From: an uncultured Serinicoccus sp.
GTDB taxonomy: Bacteria; Actinomycetota; Actinomycetes; Actinomycetales; Dermatophilaceae
Assembly (NCBI RefSeq): GCF_947487915.1
Contig: NZ_CANKYH010000009.1
Span: forward strand, 62,001 to 126,000
DNA: 64,000 nucleotides
Direction: 5' to 3'
Shown here: positions 11,920 through 19,967 of the stretch, piece after piece
Numbering within the stretch: position 1 is the first letter of the stretch
Layout of the letters: each line of letters begins with the position of its first letter
The notes under the pieces: generated by a model
What the model saw: only the letters and a program-made list of their open reading frames with translations
Databases searched by the model: none
Told to the model about the DNA's origin: nothing
Translations under genes and position numbers: made by a program

Positions 11920-12675
11920 GTGACCCGTCGCGACTACCACAAGGGGCCGGTGACCCTCCGGGGCACTCAGGTGCCGCGGACGACCACCGACCAGCGACTC
12001 CTCGACGACGCCGGTCCTGCGGACTGGGTGCACTCCGACCCGTGGCGGGTCATGCGCATCCAGGCCGAGTTCGTGGAGGGTTTCGGGGCGCTGGCCGAGA
12101 TCGGCCCGGCGGTGGCCGTGTTCGGCTCGGCCCGGACGGGGACGGACCACCCGTACTACGCCTGGGGCGAGCGCGTCGGTCGCGCCCTCGTCCAGGCCGG
12201 CTACGCCGTCATCACCGGCGGCGGGCCGGGGGTGATGGAAGCGGCCAACAAGGGGGCGGCGCAGGCCGGGGGCACGTCGGTCGGGCTGGGGATCGAGCTG
12301 CCCTTCGAGACCGGCCTGAACGACCACGTCGACCTGGGGGTCAACTTCCGCTACTTCTTCGTCCGCAAGACGATGTTCGTCAAGTACTCCGAGGGCTTCG
12401 TCGTGCTGCCCGGAGGCATGGGCACGCTGGACGAGCTCTTCGAGGCGGTCACCCTCATCCAGACCGGGAAGGTCACCAACTTCCCGATCGTGCTCCTCGG
12501 AGAGGACTACTGGTCCCCCCTCCTGGGATGGCTGACCTCGACCCTGCTCGCCGAGGGGATGATCTCGGCAGGCGACCTCGACCTGCTGCAGGTCACCGAC
12601 GACGTGGACGAGGCGGTCCGGTGGGTCCGCGAGCACCGGGAGCAGCGCGTGGCGCCTGAGCACCGCGACGTCTGA
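11920..12675 (+). CDS. LOG-family (TIGR00730) nucleotide phosphoribohydrolase
   Basis: This 251-aa Rossmann-fold protein carries the LOG motif PGGMGTLDELFE and an upstream GGGPGVMEAANKGA, plus the conserved RKTMFVK segment. Family members cleave nucleoside 5'-monophosphates to free base and ribose 5-phosphate, and some release active cytokinin; the M. tuberculosis relatives include Rv1205. The GTG start at 11920 is favoured because TAGGGT at 11907-11912 lies 7 nt upstream, a leaderless arrangement. The natural substrate in this organism cannot be deduced. Confidence 0.88.
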   Translation: MTRRDYHKGPVTLRGTQVPRTTTDQRLLDDAGPADWVHSDPWRVMRIQAEFVEGFGALAEIGPAVAVFGSARTGTDHPYYAWGERVGRALVQAGYAVITGGGPGVMEAANKGAAQAGGTSVGLGIELPFETGLNDHVDLGVNFRYFFVRKTMFVKYSEGFVVLPGGMGTLDELFEAVTLIQTGKVTNFPIVLLGEDYWSPLLGWLTSTLLAEGMISAGDLDLLQVTDDVDEAVRWVREHREQRVAPEHRDV

Positions 12676-12716
12676 GACGGTCGGGGCGGTGTCGGTCATC
12701 GGGGTCCTGGCGTGCC

Positions 12717-13058
12717 ATGATCGGTGCCGTGATCATCCTCGGGGTCGTCTGTCTGGTGGTCGCCCTCGGTGCCGTGCTGGCCTGGGCGGTCGCCCGTCGT
12801 GAGGTGCCCGGGGTGGGCCCGGCGGTCGACACGCAGTCGGCCCGTGGCCTGCCTGCGGGGCCGGTCCCGCCGGAGGCGGTCGGCGCGGTCCGCTTCGACC
12901 AGGCGCTGCGGGGTTACCGGATGGAGCAGGTCGACCAGGTCATGGACCGGCTCGCCGGCGAGCTGAGGGAACGGGACATCGAGATCGCCCGGCTGCGCGA
13001 GGGGTCGGCCGCGGCGGCGGGAGAGTGGCCGGACCGGACGTCGGAGGGGGAGAGGTGA
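12717..13058 (+). CDS. Short DivIVA-domain membrane protein
   Basis: This 113-aa protein has one N-terminal membrane helix (about residues 2-25), a 25-residue linker, then FDQALRGYRMEQVDQVMDRL, a DivIVA-type amphipathic segment (the FxxxLRGYxxxxVD pattern), and a short coiled region. It is the counterpart of M. tuberculosis Rv1209, which sits just before tagA as here. It may bind at curved membranes or the division site; function is not established. An internal GTG at 12729 is an alternative start. The stop overlaps the next start (GTGA). Confidence 0.75.
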   Translation: MIGAVIILGVVCLVVALGAVLAWAVARREVPGVGPAVDTQSARGLPAGPVPPEAVGAVRFDQALRGYRMEQVDQVMDRLAGELRERDIEIARLREGSAAAAGEWPDRTSEGER

Positions 13059-13690
13059 ACGACGCACGAGCACAGGACCTGACGGTGGGCCCCGACGGGG
13101 TCGCCCGGTGCGGGTGGCCAGGGCTGCAGCACGCGGACTACCGCGACTACCACGACCGGGAGTGGGGCAAGCCGGTCCACGGGGAGTCGGCGCTGCTGGA
13201 GCGCCTGTGCCTGGAGGGCTTCCAGAGCGGACTGTCGTGGCTGGTCATCCTGCGCAAACGGCCTGCCTTCCGGCGCGCCTTCGCCGGCTTCGACGCGGAG
13301 GTGGTCGCCGACTTCACCGAGACCGACGTGCGGCGCCTGCTCACGGACGAGTCGATCGTGCGCAACCGGCGCAAGATCGAGGCCACCATCGCGAACGCCC
13401 GCGCGACCCTGGGGCTGCGCGAGCACGGCGGTCTCGAGGAGCTGCTGTGGACGCACGCGCCCGAGCCGACGCCGAGGCCGCGTCGCTTCGCCGACGTCCC
13501 CACGCAGAGCGCCGAGTCCGAGCTGCTCGCGAAGCGGCTGCGCAAGGCCGGTTTCGAGCAGGTCGGCCCGACCACCCTGTATGCCGCGATGCAGGCCTGC
13601 GGGTTGGTCGACGACCACCTCGTCGGGTGCTTCCGCGCCGGCTCGGCGCGCTCCGGGCTCCGTCCGACGGAGATGCGCGCCACCTCATGA
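13055..13690 (+). CDS. tag: DNA-3-methyladenine glycosylase I
   Basis: This 211-aa base-excision enzyme removes 3-methyladenine from alkylated DNA. Family marks are RCGWP near the N-terminus, YHDREWGKPV, the LCLEGFQSGLSWLVILRKR segment that lines the base pocket, and a C-terminal PTTLYAAMQACGLVDDHLVGC with the metal-binding His/Cys residues. I chose the GTG at 13055, which overlaps the previous stop by 4 bp and follows a GGAGG tract, over an upstream ATG. The next gene starts in its stop codon (ATGA). The LOG/DivIVA/tag/DUF3117 order matches Rv1205-Rv1211. Confidence 0.94.
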   Translation: MNDARAQDLTVGPDGVARCGWPGLQHADYRDYHDREWGKPVHGESALLERLCLEGFQSGLSWLVILRKRPAFRRAFAGFDAEVVADFTETDVRRLLTDESIVRNRRKIEATIANARATLGLREHGGLEELLWTHAPEPTPRPRRFADVPTQSAESELLAKRLRKAGFEQVGPTTLYAAMQACGLVDDHLVGCFRAGSARSGLRPTEMRATS

Positions 13691-14925
13691 CCCGCGCGGC
13701 GACCCGGGCCCCGCTGCCGGCCCGCCTGCTCGACCTGCGCTTCGTGGGGGCGGTGCTCCTCCTCTGGACCCTGCTGCGCGCGGTCAGCGGGGTGGTCCTC
13801 CTCCGGCTGGCCCACGACCACCAGGACCCCTCCGTCTACGACGACCCCGGCGTCGGCCTGTACTTCCAGTTCGCGACGCTGTGGGACGGCCAGTGGTACG
13901 AACGCATCGCCACCGAGGGCTACCCCGACGAGGTGCCCGTCGGGACGGACGGCGTCGTCCAGCAGAACCCGTGGGCCTTCTACCCCGTCTTCCCGCTGCT
14001 CGCGCGTGGTGTCATGGCGCTGACCGGGTGGCCGTTCGCGGTCGCCGGCCCCGTCGTCGCCACGGTCCTGGGGTATGCCGCCGCCGTCGTCGTCGCCGGC
14101 CTGCTGCGCGACCGGGTCGGCCCGGCCGGTGCGCTGGCGGGGGTGGCCCTCCTCGGGGCGTACCCGAGCTCACCCACCTTCCAGGTCGCCTACACCGAGT
14201 CGATCGCGCTGCTCGTGCTGGCGGCCGCGCTCTGGCTGCTCGTGCGGGAGCGGTGGTGGGCCGCCGGAGCCGTCGCCCTGCTCACCGGACTGGCCCGCCC
14301 GGTGGCGCTGCCGCTGGGGCTGGTCGCCCTGGTGGTCGTGGTCGCGCGGTGGCGCCGCAGGCGCGAGCGCCCGCTGCCTCCCCGGGAGTACCTCGCGATG
14401 GTGGCCGCCCTCGTGGGGTGCGGGCTCGCCGGACTGCTGTGGCCGGCCATCGCCTGGGTGCGGACCGGCCAGGCGGACGCCTACACCTCGACGATGTCCG
14501 CCTGGCGCGGCGGCGAGCAGGTGCTGCCGTTCCTGCCCAGCATCGAACGGGCGCAGTGGCTGTGGGGGGACCTCGCCGGGCTGCTCGTCCTGGCGGCCGG
14601 CATCGGGGTGCTCGTCCTGGCCGTGATCGGTCCGTGGGCGGCAGGGCTGGGTCTGGCCCTGCGCACCTGGTGCCTCGGGTACGCGCTCTACCTGTTCGCG
14701 GCGCTGGACCCGTGGACCAGCTTGTACCGCTACCTCATGCTGCTCTTCCCGCTCTTCGTCGTGCTGGCCGGGGCCGGGTGGGCGCCGGGCACCCGGGAGC
14801 ACGAGCAGCCACGGTGGCTGCTGGTGGTCCGCACCGCCGTCCTGGCGGCCCTCATGGTCGCGTGGCAGGTGTGGTGGGGGTGGTACCTCTTCCGGTTCGA
14901 GCCCCCCAGCGACTACCCGCCGTGA
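13687..14925 (+). CDS. PIG-V-like integral membrane mannosyltransferase (GT-C fold)
   Basis: This 412-aa protein has about nine to ten hydrophobic helices. LWDGQWYERIATEGYP in the first extracytoplasmic loop contains the Asp and Arg typical of PIG-V-type polyprenol-phosphate-mannose-dependent transferases, and WAFYPVFPLLARG follows it. Such enzymes extend lipoglycans or glycosylate surface molecules on the outer face of the membrane. The acceptor is unknown. The ATG at 13687 overlaps the tag stop by 4 bp. It ends 10 bp before the convergent enoyl-CoA hydratase gene. Confidence 0.78.
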   Translation: MTRAATRAPLPARLLDLRFVGAVLLLWTLLRAVSGVVLLRLAHDHQDPSVYDDPGVGLYFQFATLWDGQWYERIATEGYPDEVPVGTDGVVQQNPWAFYPVFPLLARGVMALTGWPFAVAGPVVATVLGYAAAVVVAGLLRDRVGPAGALAGVALLGAYPSSPTFQVAYTESIALLVLAAALWLLVRERWWAAGAVALLTGLARPVALPLGLVALVVVVARWRRRRERPLPPREYLAMVAALVGCGLAGLLWPAIAWVRTGQADAYTSTMSAWRGGEQVLPFLPSIERAQWLWGDLAGLLVLAAGIGVLVLAVIGPWAAGLGLALRTWCLGYALYLFAALDPWTSLYRYLMLLFPLFVVLAGAGWAPGTREHEQPRWLLVVRTAVLAALMVAWQVWWGWYLFRFEPPSDYPP

Positions 14926-14934
14926 CCGAGGGCC

Positions 14935-15738
14935 TCAGCGGCCGGTGTAGACCGGCTTCTCCTTGGCCAGGAAGGCGTCCACGGCCGCGCGGTGGTCGGT
15001 GCTGGTGCCGGTCCGGGCCATGAGGGTCTCCTCGACCTCCAGCGAGTCGGCGAGGCCGTGGCCGGCGGAGAACGCGACGGCCCGCCGCACCGCGCCGTAG
15101 GCCAGGGTCGGTCCGGCCGCCAGCCGCCGTGCCACGTCCAGGGCACGGGGGAGCAGCTCCTCGTCGGGGACGACCTCGGTGGCCAGCCCGAGGCTCAGCG
15201 CCTCCTCCGCCGGGACGGTCCGCGGGAAGAGCAGCAGCTCCTTGGCCCGAGCCGTGCCGACCAGGCGGGGGAGGGACCAGGAGGTCCCCGAGTCGCAGGA
15301 CAGCGCGATGCCGGTGAAGGCCAGGTTGAAGCCGGCGGAGGCCGCGACGTAGCGCAGGTCGCAGGCGAAGGCGAAGGCCGCCCCGGCTCCCGCCGCCACG
15401 CCGTTCACCGCGGCGACGACCGGCTTGTCCATGGTGGCGAGCAGCTCGACCACGGGGTTGTAGTGCTCGGCGACGGTCCGCCACAACGCCTCGGCGTCCT
15501 CACCGAGCAGCTGCACGTGCTCCTTGAGGTCCTGGCCGACGCAGAACGCCCGACCGGTCCCGGTGAGCACGACGCACCGGACCTCGGGGTCGCCGGCGAC
15601 GGTGCGCAGGGCCTCGAGCAGGGCTTCCTTGGTCGCGACGTCGAGGGAGTTCATGGCCTCGGGACGGTGGAGCCGGAGGACGGCGACGCCGCTGCCGGCG
15701 TCGTGGTCCACCTGGACGGGGGAGGCGGCGCTGCTCAT
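14935..15738 (-). CDS. Enoyl-CoA hydratase/isomerase, PaaG/PaaB-like
   Basis: This 267-aa crotonase-fold enzyme has the oxyanion-hole segments FCVGQDLKEH and AAVNGVAAGAGAAFAFACD. In place of the two catalytic Glu residues of classical hydratases, the second region reads FTGIALSCDSGTSWSLPRLVG, with an Asp, which is typical of isomerases of the PaaG type acting in phenylacetate breakdown. It lies 9 bp after a PaaX regulator gene, which supports that link, although no other paa genes are in the window. TAGGTT and a GGAGG both lie just upstream of the ATG. Confidence 0.85.
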   Translation of the reverse strand: MSSAASPVQVDHDAGSGVAVLRLHRPEAMNSLDVATKEALLEALRTVAGDPEVRCVVLTGTGRAFCVGQDLKEHVQLLGEDAEALWRTVAEHYNPVVELLATMDKPVVAAVNGVAAGAGAAFAFACDLRYVAASAGFNLAFTGIALSCDSGTSWSLPRLVGTARAKELLLFPRTVPAEEALSLGLATEVVPDEELLPRALDVARRLAAGPTLAYGAVRRAVAFSAGHGLADSLEVEETLMARTGTSTDHRAAVDAFLAKEKPVYTGR

Positions 15739-15747
15739 CCTCCCAAC

Positions 15748-16536
15748 CTACCGAACGCTCGAGGCGAGCACGCCATCGACGTAGTGGTCGGCGGCGGGCG
15801 CCAGGTCGGCCGCCCGGTCGAGGAAGAGCTCGCGCGAGCGGTGGCCCGGCCAGCCGACCGGCAGCACCTCGGGCGGGAGGTCGGGGTCCCGGAAGAGGAA
15901 GCGCCGCCAGGCGTGCACCAGGGCGGTGCGCTCGCGGTAGGCGAGCTCGGGACGCAACCCGGCCACCGCCGGCGCGGAGGCGAGCGTCTGCGCGAACCGG
16001 TGGTGCTCCTCGGCCAGACCGTCCAGGTCCCAGACGCGGCCCGCGAGCCGGGCCGGGTCCTGGGTCGGCTCCAGCCGGCCGTGCACCGCCACCCAGCCGA
16101 CCTCGAGCGGCCCCAACGAGGGCTCGAGCTCGGGGCTCGGTCGGGGGCTGACCCAGCCGCCGGAGCCCAGCCGCCCGTAGCCGAGGTAGGTCATGGTCCG
16201 GGTCACCTGCTCACGACGTCGGCGGTCGCCGCCGGAGTCGACGTGGACCAGGTGCCAGCACCCGTCCCAGACGGGGGGACCGGGAGCGTAGACCCGGTCG
16301 TGGGCTCGTTCCCAGCGGACCCGGGCCCGGGGGGTCGCGGCATACCCCCGGACCCCCTCCTCGGCCCGGGCCTCGAGCCACCCCTGGGCCACCAGCCGGG
16401 AGATCGCCGTCCGGGTGGCCGGGCCGGCCACCTCGACCGCGGAGGTGAGCGCGAGGACCGCGGAGACCGGCGCCCACCAGCCACGTCGTCGCAGGTGGTC
16501 GCCGAAGAGGTCGACGACGGCGGAGCGGGCGTGCAC
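15748..16536 (-). CDS. PaaX-family transcriptional regulator
   Basis: This 262-aa protein has an N-terminal winged helix typical of PaaX (VHARSAVVDLFGDHL onward, with ATRTAISRLVAQGWLEA as the recognition region), a central dimer domain and a C-terminal PaaX_C domain. PaaX represses phenylacetate catabolism genes and is released by phenylacetyl-CoA. I chose the GTG at 16536 because CACACT ends 6 nt upstream and homologues begin (M)HARSA; a GTG at 16554 would add six residues. It is immediately followed by a crotonase gene that it probably controls. Confidence 0.85.
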   Translation of the reverse strand: MHARSAVVDLFGDHLRRRGWWAPVSAVLALTSAVEVAGPATRTAISRLVAQGWLEARAEEGVRGYAATPRARVRWERAHDRVYAPGPPVWDGCWHLVHVDSGGDRRRREQVTRTMTYLGYGRLGSGGWVSPRPSPELEPSLGPLEVGWVAVHGRLEPTQDPARLAGRVWDLDGLAEEHHRFAQTLASAPAVAGLRPELAYRERTALVHAWRRFLFRDPDLPPEVLPVGWPGHRSRELFLDRAADLAPAADHYVDGVLASSVR

Positions 16537-16569
16537 GGGGACAGTGTGCCGCACGTCGGGTCACCCCGA

Positions 16570-16599
16570 TTAGGCACGGCGTCAGCCAGGGGGGATAAT
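16570..16599 (+). promoter_or_regulatory. Promoter before the DUF3117 gene
   Basis: A near-consensus -10 GATAAT at 16594-16599 lies 18 bp after TTAGGC at 16570-16575. In DNA this GC-rich a GATAAT is uncommon, and it lies in the divergent gap between the paaX-like gene and the DUF3117 gene. Transcription should begin near 16606. Confidence 0.6.
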
Positions 16600-16607
16600 T
16601 CGGTGAC

Positions 16608-16682
16608 ATGTCTCCGTCGACACCGCGGCGGAGGAGCGGCGGCAGGCCGCGCCACGAGGAAGGGCAACCATGGCAGCAATGA
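16608..16682 (+). CDS. Possible 24-residue leaderless upstream ORF overlapping the DUF3117 start
   Basis: An ATG lies 8 nt after the GATAAT -10 box, so it could be read from a leaderless mRNA. It encodes a basic peptide of 24 residues (starting MSPSTPRRR) and stops at 16680-16682, 10 bp inside the DUF3117 gene in another frame. It could couple or throttle translation of that gene. There is no homology evidence, so it may be chance. Confidence 0.25.
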   Translation: MSPSTPRRRSGGRPRHEEGQPWQQ

Positions 16683-16837
16683 AGCCTCGCACCGGGGATG
16701 GTCCGCTGGAAGTGACCAAGGAGGGCCGCGGCATCGTCCTGCGCATGCCTCTGGAGGGCGGTGGCCGGCTCGTCGTCGAGATGAACGCCGAAGAGGCGAG
16801 CGCCCTGGGGGACGCCATCAAGGACTGCGTGGGCTGA
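16670..16837 (+). CDS. DUF3117 family small protein
   Basis: This 55-aa protein is of the highly conserved actinobacterial DUF3117 family, recognised by MAAMKPRTGDGPLEVTKEG and ending in a short acidic helix AEEASALGDAIKDCVG. The relative Rv1211 in M. tuberculosis sits directly after tagA, and the neighbourhood here is similar. Function is unknown. A strong AGGAAGG lies 7 nt before ATG 16670. A stem-loop follows its stop by 25 bp. Confidence 0.9.
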   Translation: MAAMKPRTGDGPLEVTKEGRGIVLRMPLEGGGRLVVEMNAEEASALGDAIKDCVG

Positions 16838-16862
16838 CCGACCCGCCCCCCGCACCGCCGCG

Positions 16863-16895
16863 GAGCCCCTGGACGCCGAGACCGTCCGGGGGCTC
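16863..16895. terminator. Stem-loop between convergent DUF3117 and O-methyltransferase genes
   Basis: Bases 16863-16875 pair with 16883-16895 (13 bp including one T-G pair, 7-nt loop). It sits between two convergent genes and can serve both strands. No long T-run follows, as is usual in high-GC actinomycetes. Confidence 0.7.
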
Positions 16896-16904
16896 TGACG
16901 TTGC

Positions 16905-17537
16905 TCAGCGCTTGACCGCGACGAACAGCCCGTCACCCACCGGGAGGAGGGCGGGGACCAGTCCGTCCTCCTCGCGCAGGGTCTTGCCGAGGTCGCGCAG
17001 GATGCTGGTGGTCTCGTCGCGGGCGGCCGGGTCGGCGACCTTGTCGTGCCAGAGCATGTTGTCGAGGACGAGCAGCCCGCCCGGACGCAGCAGACGCAGC
17101 GCGGCCTCGGCGTAGACCGGATAGCCGTCCTTGTCGGCGTCCACCAGGACCAGGTCGTAGGCACCGTCGGTCAACCGGCCGAGCACGGCCGCGGCGTCCC
17201 CGCTGATCACCCGGGTGCGCTGCGGCGGGATGCCCGCCGCCGCGTAGGCCTCCCGCGCGGCCCGCTGGTGCTCCGGGTCGCTGTCGATCGTCGTGAGGAT
17301 CCCGTCGCGCGGCATACCCTGCAGGAGCCACAGCCCCGAGCTCCCGGCGCCGGTGCCCACCTCGACCACGTGGGCGGCCCGGACCGCCGCTGCCAGCAGC
17401 CGCAGCGTGGCGCCCGCACCGTTGCCGAGGGGGGTCGCCCCGAGCTCCTCGCCGCGCCGCTGGGCCGACTCGATGACGGGGTGGGGGGCGATGAAGTCCT
17501 CGGCGTAGGCGACCGAGGATGCCTTGGGTGCTGCCAT
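16905..17537 (-). CDS. SAM-dependent O-methyltransferase (catechol-OMT-like family)
   Basis: This 210-aa class I methyltransferase shows the SAM-binding motif VEVGTGAGSSGLWL, an acidic residue after it (TIDSDPEHQRAAREAY) and the metal-site region LVLVDADKDGYPVY, LVLDNMLWHDKV typical of family-3 cation-dependent O-methyltransferases. The counterpart Rv1220c also lies divergent from sigE in M. tuberculosis. Substrate is unknown. TAGGCT ends 7 nt before the ATG, suggesting a leaderless transcript, only 66 bp from the sigE start. Confidence 0.9.
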   Translation of the reverse strand: MAAPKASSVAYAEDFIAPHPVIESAQRRGEELGATPLGNGAGATLRLLAAAVRAAHVVEVGTGAGSSGLWLLQGMPRDGILTTIDSDPEHQRAAREAYAAAGIPPQRTRVISGDAAAVLGRLTDGAYDLVLVDADKDGYPVYAEAALRLLRPGGLLVLDNMLWHDKVADPAARDETTSILRDLGKTLREEDGLVPALLPVGDGLFVAVKR

Positions 17538-17603
17538 GGGGCGTAGCCTATCCCGGCCCGGACCGTCCAGCCTCCTCCCAGCCGGACCTGACACCGTTGG
17601 TCC

Positions 17604-18188
17604 ATGTCGACGCCGGACTGGGTGCCCCCGAGCTGGGAGGAGATCGTGCGCGAGCACTCTCCCCGCGTCTACCGCCTGGCCTACCGGCTGACCGGTGACC
17701 CGCACGAGGCCGAGGACCTCACCCAGGACGTCTTCGTCCGGGTCTTCCGCTCCCTCGACTCCTACCGTCCCGGGACCTTCGAGGGCTGGCTCCACCGCAT
17801 CACGACCAACCTGTTCCTGGACAAGATGCGCCGCCGGCAGCGGATCCGCTTCGACGCCCTGACCGAGGAGCTGTCCGCCCGGCTGCCGCTGCGGGCCTCG
17901 GGCACCGACCCCGAGCAGGTCTATGCCATGACCCACCTCGACGGGGACATCCAGCAGGCGCTCAACGCCCTGCCGCCCCAGTTCCGTGCGGCGGTGGTCC
18001 TGTCCGACATCGAGGGCCTCTCCTACGAGGAGGTCGCCCAGACCCTGGGCATCAAGATGGGGACGGTGCGCTCGCGCATCCACCGTGGCCGGGCGCTGCT
18101 GCGTCAGTCGCTCGCCCACCGCCGTCCCAGCCGTGGGCTGCGTCCCGCGGGCGCCGGGCTGGGTCGACCGGCCGCCGCGCTCGGCTGA
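17604..18188 (+). CDS. sigE: ECF RNA polymerase sigma factor SigE
   Basis: This 194-aa group-4 sigma factor directs the envelope-stress response. Region 2 contains [20 protein letters not shown] and the -10-recognising segment; region 4 holds [20 protein letters not shown], the -35-recognising helix-turn-helix. Assignment to SigE follows from the neighbours: O-methyltransferase, htrA, tatB and mrp in the M. tuberculosis Rv1220c-Rv1229c order. The anti-sigma gene rseA, which separates sigE and htrA there, is missing: only 26 bp lie between the two genes. CACCGT ends 6 nt before the ATG, so the mRNA may be leaderless. Confidence 0.9.
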   Translation: MSTPDWVPPSWEEIVREHSPRVYRLAYRLTGDPHEAEDLTQDVFVRVFRSLDSYRPGTFEGWLHRITTNLFLDKMRRRQRIRFDALTEELSARLPLRASGTDPEQVYAMTHLDGDIQQALNALPPQFRAAVVLSDIEGLSYEEVAQTLGIKMGTVRSRIHRGRALLRQSLAHRRPSRGLRPAGAGLGRPAAALG

Positions 18189-18214
18189 CGTCGGCGCTGG
18201 CAGAATCCGTGGGT

Positions 18215-19450
18215 ATGACCGATCCCACGACCGAGCGGCCCATCGACGGCCCCGCCCCGCCATCCGTTGGCCCGGCGCCCCGTCGCGCCGCGGCGCGTCG
18301 CCCGGCACGACGCTCCCTCGTGCCCGTGGTGCTCGTGGCCCTGGTCAGTGGCGCGCTGGGCGGTCTGGGGGGCGCGGTGCTCGCGGACCGGATCGAGCCG
18401 GTGGCCTCGTCCTCGACGTCCTCGCAGGACCAGCCGCCCGACCCGGCCGACGAGCCCGCCCGTGCCGACGCCGCGCAGAGCAGCCCCGAGGTGCCGCCCG
18501 CCCAGGCCGACGGCACCATCAGTGGGCTCTCCCGCGCGGTGCTGCCCAGCGTGGCCCTCATCTCGATCGGCGAGGACGGGTCGCTGGGCCTGGGGTCCGG
18601 CTTCGTCGTGCGCCGCGACGGGTACCTCGTCACCAACCACCACGTCATCGAGGGGGCGGGCCAGGGTGACCCCATCCTCGTCGAGCTGCCCGGCGAGGAC
18701 CCGCTCGAGGCCGAGGTGGTCGGGTCGGACCCCGCCTACGACATCGCCGTGCTGCAGGTGGAGCGCGAAGACCTCACCCCGCTGCAGTTCGCCGACTCCG
18801 ACGACGTGCTGGTGGGTCAGACGGTCGTCGCGGTGGGCGCGCCGCTGGGGCTGGACAGCACGGTCACCAGCGGCATCGTGTCGGCGAAGGACCGCCCGGT
18901 CGTCGCGGGGGGGACGCAGGAGAGCACGAGCTACATCAGCGCCATCCAGACCGACGCCGCCATCAACCCCGGCAACTCGGGTGGACCTCTCCTCGACCTG
19001 TCCGGGCGCGTCGTCGGGGTGAACTCGGCCATCGCCCAGGTGCCCCAGGCCGCGGGGTTCGGCGGCAGGTCGGGCAGCATCGGTCTGGGCTTCGCCGTCC
19101 CCGCCGAGCAGGCCGACCGCACGGCGACCCAGCTCATCGAGACCGGGACCAGCGAGTACCCGGTCATGGGCGTCCTCGTCGACCTCACCTACACCGGGGA
19201 CGGCGCCCGGGTCCGGCGGCAGGTGGCCGGCGAGGACGACCCGGTGGTCGCCGGCGGCCCGGCGGACCGCGCCGGGGTGCGACCGGGCGACGTCATCCTC
19301 TCCGTCGACGGGACGACGATCCGGGACTCCCAGCACCTCATCGTGGTCCTGCGCTCCTACGCCGTGGGCGACAGCGTCGAGCTGGAGCTGCGGACCGCCT
19401 CCGGCGAGGAGCGCATGGTGAGCATCACCCTGGTCGGCTCGGGGGACTAG
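18215..19450 (+). CDS. htrA: Membrane-anchored HtrA/DegP-like serine protease
   Basis: This 411-aa quality-control protease has a short cytoplasmic N-terminus, a membrane helix at about residues 34-57, a disordered acidic linker, a trypsin-like domain and one C-terminal PDZ domain (about 310-405). The catalytic triad is visible: His143 in VTNHHVIEG, Asp176 in SDPAYDIAVLQ and Ser255 in NPGNSGGPLL. It acts on misfolded proteins outside the membrane, and in mycobacteria it is part of the SigE response. ATG 18215 is preferred over the GTG at 18209 because CAGAAT at 18201-18206 lies 8 nt upstream. The cytoplasmic N-terminus shows no zinc-binding anti-sigma motif. Confidence 0.93.
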   Translation: MTDPTTERPIDGPAPPSVGPAPRRAAARRPARRSLVPVVLVALVSGALGGLGGAVLADRIEPVASSSTSSQDQPPDPADEPARADAAQSSPEVPPAQADGTISGLSRAVLPSVALISIGEDGSLGLGSGFVVRRDGYLVTNHHVIEGAGQGDPILVELPGEDPLEAEVVGSDPAYDIAVLQVEREDLTPLQFADSDDVLVGQTVVAVGAPLGLDSTVTSGIVSAKDRPVVAGGTQESTSYISAIQTDAAINPGNSGGPLLDLSGRVVGVNSAIAQVPQAAGFGGRSGSIGLGFAVPAEQADRTATQLIETGTSEYPVMGVLVDLTYTGDGARVRRQVAGEDDPVVAGGPADRAGVRPGDVILSVDGTTIRDSQHLIVVLRSYAVGDSVELELRTASGEERMVSITLVGSGD

Positions 19451-19511
19451 GTAGGGTGACACCGGTGTCCCGTCCACCCGCACGAGGTGGCCCCCGGAGC
19501 GGAGGAACAGC

Positions 19512-19916
19512 GTGATCGGCAACCTCGCGGGCGGCGAGATCCTGCTGCTGGTGCTGGCCGCGCTCATCATCCTCGGCCCGACCCGGCTGCCGGGGTATGC
19601 CGCCAAGCTCGGTCACGGTGTCCGCTACCTGCGCGACCTCGCCGAAGGGGCCAAGGGGCAGCTGCGCGACGAGCTCGGCCCGGGCTTCGACGACATCGAC
19701 TGGCAGCAGCTGGACCCCCGGCAGTACGACCCCCGACGCATCGTGCGCGAGGCCCTCACCGAGCCCCGGGGCGCGACGTCGTCCTCGGCCCGGGCGGGAG
19801 GGGGCGCCGACGCGGGGGAGCAGGGGGAGAAGCCGGTGTCCGCCCGCATGCGCCCGGCGTTGGGCGGGGGGCACGATCCCTCACGGCCCACGCCGTTCGA
19901 CACCGACGCGACCTAG
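19512..19916 (+). CDS. tatB: Twin-arginine translocase subunit TatB
   Basis: This 134-aa protein has a single N-terminal membrane helix (about residues 5-22), then the hinge LGPTRLPGYAAKLG and a long amphipathic helix, and ends with the DPRQYDPRRIVREAL segment typical of actinobacterial TatB rather than TatA. It forms the TatBC receptor that binds twin-arginine signal peptides of folded exported proteins. The GTG at 19512 follows GGAGG. TAGGGT near 19452 could drive it separately from htrA. It ends in a stem-loop shared with mrp. Confidence 0.87.
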   Translation: MIGNLAGGEILLLVLAALIILGPTRLPGYAAKLGHGVRYLRDLAEGAKGQLRDELGPGFDDIDWQQLDPRQYDPRRIVREALTEPRGATSSSARAGGGADAGEQGEKPVSARMRPALGGGHDPSRPTPFDTDAT

Positions 19917-19941
19917 TCTCGCCGTCCGACGTGGACGTGCC

Positions 19942-19967
19942 GCGACCTCGTCCCTAGGACGAGGCGC
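19942..19967. terminator. Stem-loop between tatB and mrp
   Basis: CCTCGTCC at 19946-19953 pairs with GGACGAGG at 19957-19964 around a CTA loop, extended by GCG/CGC (19942-19944 with 19965-19967) with one unpaired A. The loop is the mrp stop codon on the minus strand. It lies between convergent genes and probably terminates both. Confidence 0.6.
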
